Assembly (NCBI RefSeq): GCF_032854445.1
Contig: NC_088300.1
Location: 81,458,101 to 81,522,100, forward strand
Length of the DNA stretch: 64,000 nt
DNA from: Liolophura sinensis
Taxonomy: Eukaryota; Mollusca; Polyplacophora; Chitonida; Chitonidae
Direction of reading: 5' to 3'
This document shows, one piece after another, positions 47,401-56,400 of this stretch (position 1 is its first letter; the number at the start of each line of letters is the position of its first letter). A model generated the notes under the pieces. The model ran no database searches. It saw nothing but the letters and a program-made list of their open reading frames with translations, and was not told where the DNA came from. The translations under genes were made by a program, and so were the position numbers.

Positions 47401-50400
47401 TGGTAGAAAGTCCTCAAGCATACCAGGCTAAGCATAGCTGTGTCAGTAATCTGTACAAGGAGACCTATTCCCAGCCTACAGGCACATGTATCCTATACCT
47501 CAGAAATAAGCCCCAAGACTGCGAACTTGTATATCAGACACGGTTTTAGCATCCATGTTACAGTAGATTACAGCTATTCTTTAATACCACTACCTAGAGC
47601 AGCCCCTTACAAGCAAAAGTTAACAGTAGTTCTATAGGGTATACAACCAGTTTGGCATCACAGCTCCATATAACACAGTGATGCAAATAGGCCTTGTTCA
47701 CCTGTCTAATCCTCTCCTTCTCAGCCTCCAGTTCTTCTCTGGTGCTGCCCTCCTCCACCAGGGACTCTCTGCTCCGTTCCTCAATGCTGCCACCAAATCG
47801 TCCCTCATCTATCACAGTGCTGATGCCATCTGCAACACGGAAATATCAGAACAATCTTCAACACTGAAAACACACAGACATCGGAACAATTTTTCAACTG
47901 AACAACACCCAGATGTCAGAACAATCTTCAACATTGAACAACACACAAATGAAGGCCATACATGTTATAATTCCAAACTTCAGGTATCATTCCACCCACC
48001 ATACATGTATCTCTTAGAGGATACATGTATGGTAACATGTTGGAGTTTGATAAGTGAAGTGCAAGGTCTGCTGTAACATTCCCTGTAACTGGCCCTGCCA
48101 TTAGCTGCCCAGTCAGCATGGCCTTCAGGTGTCCTCTCTTAGAGGATACATATATGGTAACATGTTGGAGTTTGATGAGTGAAGGGCAAGGTCTGCTGTA
48201 ACATTCCCTGTAACTGGCCCTGCCATTAGCTGCCCAGTCAGCATGGCCTTCAGGTGTCCTCTCTTAGAGGATACATGTATGGTAGCATGTTGGAGTTTGA
48301 TAAGTGAAGGGCAAGGTCTGCTGTAACATTCCCTGTAACTGCCCCTGCTATGAGCCGCCCAGTCAGCATGGCCTTCATGTTTCGCCGCTAAGAGGATACA
48401 TGTATAGCAGCATGTTGGAGTTTGATAAGTGAAGGGCAAGGTCAGCTGTAACGTTACCTGTAACTGGCCCTGCCATTAGCTGCCCAGTCAGCATGGCCTT
48501 CAGTCGCTGGATTTCCTCCTGGTACTCCCTCAATAAAGCATCTTTGGGATCTTCATTAATCTTGGGTTTGTTTTTGATGTTCTTGGCTCTGTTGGCATAT
48601 CTGAGAGTGCTGAGTGTCTCGTCATAGTTGTTGTCAGCAGGGGAGAGACAGGCCACCATCAAGGTTTTGGTGTTTCCCCCGAGTGAGTCTTGCAGCAGTC
48701 GTGTCAACTTGGAATCTCTGTATGGTATATGTTTAGACTTGCCATCCACCAGAGCAGAGATAACATTGCCCAAAGCTGAGAGAGACAAGTTGATCCTTGT
48801 GGCTTCCTTCAGCCTGTCCCCTGTCGCACCTTCACAAAGATAGTCACAAGTAATTTGCAGATAAATACATATATTTCCAATAGAGAGACATTCCTGTCTA
48901 AAAAGGAATGTTTTGGTTTCCAAACAGAATACAAATACCAGAACTTCGGTTCTGAGCCAAAAGGTCCTGAATATTCAATCTAAGATCAGCTATAAAACTG
49001 TGATTCTATATTTTATGGAGCAAATAGGATCGTGCATGGTACATGTACAGTGTATAGCTCTATGGTTAGTGAGGACGCAGAAGAATGAAATGGAAGGACC
49101 ACATGGTTCTTCACTCACTCATCCTGTATGGTATGGTTAGTGATGGCATAGTGAAGTCAGAATAAAGTGGAAGTGAGGGACCACATAGTTCTTCACTCAT
49201 TCATCCTGTATGGTATGGTTAGTCAGGGTGTAGTGGGACCACTTGATTCTTCTATCAATGGTATGGTTAGTGAGGGTGTAGTGAAGCCAGAATGAAGTGG
49301 AAGCAAAGGACCACATGGTTCTTCACTCATACATCCTGTATGGTATGGTTAGTGAGGGCACAGTGAAGCCAGAATGAAGTGGAAGTGAGGGACCACATGG
49401 TTTTTCCCTCACTCATCCTGTATGGTATGGTTAGTGAGGGTGTAGTGAAGCCAGAATAAAGTGGAAGTGAGGGACTACATGGTTCTTCACTCATTCATCC
49501 TGTATGGTATGGTTAGTGATGGCACAGTGAAGCCAGAATGAAGTGGAAGTGAGGGACCACATGGTTCTTCACTCATTCATCCTGTATGGTATGGTTAGTC
49601 AGGGTGTAGTGAAGCCAGAATGAAGTGGAAGTGAAGGACCACATGGTTTTTCCCTCACTCATCCTGTATGGTATGGTTAGTGATGGCATAGTGAAGCCAG
49701 AACGAAGTGGAAGTGAGGGACCACATGGTTCTTCACTCATTCATCCTGTATGGTATGGTTAGTTAGGGTGTAGTGAAGCCAGAATAGAGTGGAAGTGAGG
49801 GACCACATGGTTCTTCACTTAATCATCCTGTATGGTATGGTTAGTGTGGGCATAGTAAAGCCAGAATGAAGAGGAAGTGAGGGACCACATGGTTCTTCAC
49901 TCATTCATCCTGTATGGTATGGTTAGTCAGGGTGTAGTGAGGCCAGAATGAAGTGGAAGCAAAGGACCACATGGTTTTTCACTCAATCATCCTGTATGGT
50001 ATGGTTAGTGAGAGTGTAGTGAGGCCAGAATGAAGTCGAAGTGGGGGACCACATGGTTTTTCCCTCACTCATCCTGTATGGTATGGTTAGTGAGGGTGTA
50101 GTGAAGCCAGAATGAAGTGGAAGTTAGGAACCACATGGTTTTTCCCTCACTCATCCTGTATGGTATGGTTAGTGAGGGTGTAGTGAGGCCAGAATGAAGT
50201 GGAAGCGAAGGACCACATGGTTTTTCACTCAATCATCCTGTATGGTGTGGTTAGTGAGGGTGCAGTGAGGCCAGAATGAAGTGGAGGCAAAGGACCACAT
50301 GAGTTTTCACTCAATCATCCTGTATGGTATGGTTAGTAAGGGCGTAGTGAAGCCAGAATGAAGTGGAAGTGAGGGACCACATGGTTCTTCACTCACTCAT

Positions 50401-53400
50401 CCTGTATGGTATAGTTAGTGAGGGTGTAGTGAAGCCAAAATAAAGTGGAAGCAAAGGACCACATGGTTCTTTACTCATTCATCCTGTATGGTATGGTTAG
50501 TGAGGGTGTAGTGAAGCCAGAATGAAATGGAAGTGAAGGACCACATGTTTTTTCACTCACTCACTCATCCTGTATGGTATGGTTAGTGAGGGTGTAGTGA
50601 GGCCAGAATAGAGTGGAAGTGAGGGACCACATGGTTCTTCACTCAATCATCCTGTATGGTATGGTTAGTGAGGGTGTAGTGAAGCCAGAATGAAGTCGAG
50701 GTGAGGGACCACATGATTCTTCCATCAATGGTATGGTTAGTGAGGGCATAGTGAAGCCAGAATGAAGTGGAAGCGAAGGACCACATGTTTTTCACTCAAT
50801 TATCCTGTATGGTAAGGTTAGTGAGGGTGCAGAAGCCAGAATGAAGTCAAGTAAAGGTTAACTGTCATGGTGTGTGTTTGTCTGTACACCAGACAACCCT
50901 AACCAGACAGAGAATCATGTAAAGGTTAACCAGACACAGAGTCACGTAAAGATTAACTGTCATGGTGTGTGTTTGTCTGTACACCAGACAACCCTAACCA
51001 GACAGAGAATCATGTAAAGGTTAACCAGACACAGAGTCACGTAAAGATTAACTGTCATGGTGTGTGTTTGTCTGTACACCAGACAATCCTAACCAGATAG
51101 ACATCTACCTGTACAGTGTACAATGTACGTGGAGATGCAGCTCACTGCTCTTCACTCCATGTGTATTTTACACTGTCTACTTGACAATCTATGGGAGGGT
51201 TTAGCTGAGGATACCTGTCTTTGCTTGTCGTTCACTACCGGCAAGATCTACTAGGTTGAGTTTGCCGGCACGGATGTGTTCCTCATCCAGTTCATTTTTA
51301 CTGATCATCTCCAGGTGAATAGAGAAGATGGAGTGGCTGCGTGATGAGTCGGCGTTCATCAGCGTAGCTCCCGTTGCCCGGTTCTTCCAGCCCTTCTCCA
51401 TCACACGCTCACACTCAGACACATTGTGAACCGGGTGCATAGACAGGCCTAGAAAAAACGACGGTATACAGTGAGTTCTCTAACACACTGACAGACAAGA
51501 TACTTCTATTGTGACTGATTACAGCACTTTTGTTTCAACACACAAATGTCTAATCAATGTATAAGGTCCAACACTTTTCAGAAATTCCGGATGTTTCAAT
51601 CCAGTCAAATATCTAATCTAAAATAACAGAGTTATATTACCTTGAACATAAACTCCTCTGTCTGGGTGTTCCTTCAGCTCCAGTTTAGCCTTCACATCTT
51701 TACCAAGTAAATCACGAATCTCTTCATTGTAAATTTCACAATATGATGCATGTACAAGGAATTTAGTGTGATCAGCCACTGATATTGTTTCAAATATATG
51801 ATCAAAAGCTCTGAAAGGATAAAACAGCAATGAAGGTCATGCAAGGTGAAGATATCACAGAGAAAATAACACATAATACAAAAAAAAAAAAAAAAACAGT
51901 ATGGCGAGCAAAACCAGAAAAGCAATGACAGTGTGATACTTGGTAAATGGTCACATGTAACCTATAATAATATAATGTGACAGGTTGTCAATTTAGCTCG
52001 TTTAGGGCTTTGTTTTAACTGTTGCTGCAATGGCCAAAACAATAGTAATGTACACAGTTCCTACCACAGTGGCTTAAACATCATTTGTCTAGAATTATCC
52101 TTAGTGTTGTGTAAGTAATAAGCTTCCCTGTTGGAAGATCTTGGCTCTTATCTGTAATCTTGGGAGGTAGAGTATGGTGACTGGTCTAACAGACAACCAA
52201 TGAGCGTCTGAATCCTGTCAATTCAGATCAAGACAACCCACTAGAGTCTGAGTCCTGTCACTTCAGACCAAGACAACCCACTAGAGCATCAGAAACCTGT
52301 CACTTCAGACCAGGACAACCCACTAGAGTCTGAATCCTGTCTCTTCCGACCAAGACAACCCACCAGAATCTGAATTCTGTCACTTCAGATCAAGACAACC
52401 CACCCGAGTCTGAATCCTGTCACTTCAGATCAAGACAACCCACTAAAGCCTGAATCCTGTCACTTCATACCAAGACAACCCACCAGAATTTGAATCCTGT
52501 CACTTCAGACCAAGACAAACCACCGGAATCTGAATCCTGTCACTTCAGACCAAGACAAACCACCGGAATCTGAATCCTGTCACTTCAGACCAAGACAACC
52601 CACCCAAGTCTGAATCCTGTCACTTCAGATCAAGACAACCTATGAAAGTCTCAATCCTGTCAATTCAGATCAAGACAAACCACCAGAATCTGAATGCTGT
52701 CCCTTCAGACCAAGACAAACCACCGGAATCTGAATCCTGTCACTTCAGACCAAGACAAACCACTAGAGTCTGAATCCTATCACTTCAGGCCAAGACAACC
52801 CACTAGAGTCTGAATCCTGTCCCTTCAGACCAAGACAAACCACCAGAATCTGAATTCTGTCACTTCAGATCAAGACAACCCACTAGAGTCTGAATCCTGT
52901 CACTTCAGACCAAGACAACCCACCCGAGTCTGAATCCTGTCACTTCAGACCAAGACAACCCACTAGAGCCTGAATCCTGTCACTTCAGACCAAGACAACC
53001 CACCCGAGTCTGAATCCTGTCACTTCAGACCAAAACAACCCACTAGAGTCTGAATCCTGTCACTTCAGACCAAGACAAACCACTAGAGCATCTGAATCCT
53101 GTCACTTCAGACCAAGACAACCCACTAGAGTCTGAATCCTGTCACTTCAGACCAAGACAACCCACTAGAGTCTGAATCCTGTCACTTCAGACCAAGACAA
53201 CCCACTAGAGTCTGAATCCTGTCACTTCAGGCCAAGACAACCCACTAGTGTCTGAATCCTGTCACTTCAGACCAAGACAACCCACTAGAGTCTGAATCCT
53301 GTCACTTCAGACCAAAACAACCCACAGGAGTCTGAATCCTGTCCCTTCAGACCAAGACAACCCACCCGAGTCTGAATCCTGTCACTTCAGACCAAGACAA

Positions 53401-56400
53401 CCCACCCGAGTCTGAATCCTGTCACTTCAGACCAAGACAACCCACTAGAGTCTGAATCCTGTCACTTCAGACCAAGACAACCCATGAAAGTCTGAGTCCT
53501 GTCACGACCCAGAATCTGAATCCTGTCACTTCAGACCAAGACAACCCACCCGAGTCTGAATCCTGTCACTTTAGACCAAGACAATCCATGAAAGTCTGAA
53601 TCCTGTCACTTCAGGCCAAGACAACCCACTAGAGTCTGAATCCTATCACTTCAGGCCAAGACAACCCACCCGAGTCTGAATCCTGTCACTTTAGACCAAG
53701 ACAATCCATGAAAGTCTGAATCCTGTCACTTCAGGCCAAGACAACCCACTAGAGTCTGAATCCTATCACTTCAGGCCAAGACAACCCACTAGAGTCTGAA
53801 TCCTGTCCCTTCAGACCAAGACAACCCACTAGAGTCTGAATCCTGTCCCTTCAGACCAAGACAACCCACTAGAGTCTGAATCCTGTCCCTTCAGACCAAG
53901 ACAACCCACCAAAATCTGAATCCTATCACTTCGGACCAAGACAAACCAACAAGAGTCTGCACTGCTCTATGTTATCATGCAGTGCTCTCCTCACTCGGTC
54001 TGATCTGTGCTAAATCACTCTGTTACCCTATGATAAAACAATGAATGCAATACAAACTAAACAATTAAATATGTAAATACACACACAAAAAGGGTTCTTT
54101 TAGGTCTGCTGATTCCCTTTTGTGGCCTCATTTTTGATTTGATGTATTCAGAATAAAGCATTCAGAAGAAACTGTCTTAGCATCATCAAACAGTCCATGG
54201 CATTATCCAACAGAGATCTGGACATTGGCTTTCCATTAGGACATTGGGACATGTGATTTCTCCAACAGCCACTTTGACATTTAAAAGCTAAAAATGCTTC
54301 ATGACTGTGAGAGCAAAAAGGATACTTCAACACCATGTACAGAAATATGAACTCAAAAATTTCATGCTGTAAAAGGAAATGCACTACTCACCGTGGGATA
54401 ATACCTCTCTGTGAAGGTGGTGAAGTGACGCCCTGCATCGTGTAAGATTTACCACACCCTGTCTGTCCATAGGCAAATATTGTTCCATTGTAGCCTTCAG
54501 TCACACCCTAAACAAGCACATAGATTGTCCTCCGTTACAAGGTGAATACAGTCTGCATGACTTCTCCTGCTACATGATGAAGAAGGGCACAGTATCAGGT
54601 GTGATGATTCAATACACTATTCAGAACTCTTTCTCAGTGAATGAGCAGAGATGATGAAGTGGTTACTGGAAACCTACAGGGTTACAAGACAACTTTCCCA
54701 ATGACTTAAAAAAATTTCTGTTTCTACTTATTTTAAGTGGCAGGTAAAGCTTTTCTAATCTAACCAGTCACTAAAAATATATGTTCATTATATTATACAA
54801 GTACTCCAATGGATAATTACGCAATTCATCCTCATCCATCGGCTGAGAGAATCTGTGTCAACAGCCACCTTGATACTCATCTCCACCACAGGGTTTCCAT
54901 GTCACAGTAAGTGTGCTGTGGTAATACCTCCGACAGAGGGGATCCATGTCACACTAAATGTGCTGTGGTAATACCCATCTCCACCAGAGGGTATCCATGT
55001 CAAGGCAAATATGTTGTGGTAATACCCACTTCCACCTCAGGGTATCCATGTCACTGTAAATGTGCTGTTGTAATACTCATCACAGATTTACTGTGTTTGT
55101 GTCACAGTAAATGTGCTGTGGTAATACTCATCTCCAACAGAGGGTATCCATGTCACAGTAAATGTGTTGTGGTAATACTCATCTCCACCAGAGGGTATCT
55201 GTGTCACAGTAACTGTGTTGTTGCACTCACCTCCACCAGAGGGTATCCATGTCACAATAAATATTCTATGGTAATACTCATCTCATCAAGAGGGTAACCA
55301 TGTCACTGTAAATGTGCTGTTGTAATGCTCACCTCCACCAGAGGGTATCCATGTCATAGTAAACGTGCTGTGGTAATACCCACCTCCACCAGAGGTATCC
55401 ATGTCATAATAAATATGCTGTGGTAATACTCATCTCAACGAGAGGGTATCCACGTCACAGTAAGTGTGCTGTTGTAATGCTCACCTCCACCAGGGGATAT
55501 TCATGTTACAGTAAATGTGCTGTGGTAATACTAAACCTAAAGAAGAGGGCATCCATGTCACAGTAAATGTGTTGTGGTAACACTCATCTCCACTAGAGGG
55601 TATCCATGTCACAGTAAGTGTGTTGTTGTAATACTCACCTCCACCAGAGGGTATCTGTGTCACAGTAACTGTGTTGTTGTAATACTCACCTCCACCAGAG
55701 GGTATCCATGTCACAATAAATATGCTGTGGTAATACCCACCTCCACCAGAGGATATCCATGTCACTGTAAATGTTTTGTGGTAATACTCACCTTCACCAG
55801 AGGATATCCATGTCACAGTAAGTGTGTTGAGGTAATGCTCACCTCAATCAGAGTGAGTGAGTGAGTGTTCTTGGTTTAACGTTGTTCTTAACAATTTTTA
55901 ATCATATGACAATGAATGAATCCTTAGAGTGCATGTACATGTAATGTGCCTCCTTGCTGCAGGACATATTTCCATTGCTCTTTCATCTAGTGCTGCTTCA
56001 CTGAGACGACTTACTGAAGGCAAGTAAGCCACCTCACCAAGCCATTATACTGATACAGGTCAACAAGTTGTAGCACTATCATCTCAATGCTAAACACCAA
56101 ACGAGGAAGCTATAACTTTCTCTTTTCAGGTCTTAGGTGTGACCCGACCCACGATTGACCATGGATCTATCGCCCCCGAAGCGGAACCACAATCAAAGGG
56201 TATCCATGTCATGATAAATGTGTTGTGGTAATACTCATCTCCAACAGAGGGTATCCACGTCACAGTAGATGTGTTGTGGCAATACTCATCTCCACCAGAT
56301 GGTATCCACGTCACAGTAAGTGTTTTGTTGTAATACTCACTTCCAACAGACAGTAACCTATGCCATGGTAAATGAATTGTGGTAATATTCACCTCCAACA

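Noticed and set aside
52170..53965. Regularly spaced 40-bp repeats suggesting a CRISPR-like array
   Set aside because: Units are contiguous with no unique spacers, there are no cas genes, and the array sits in an intron of a eukaryotic gene.
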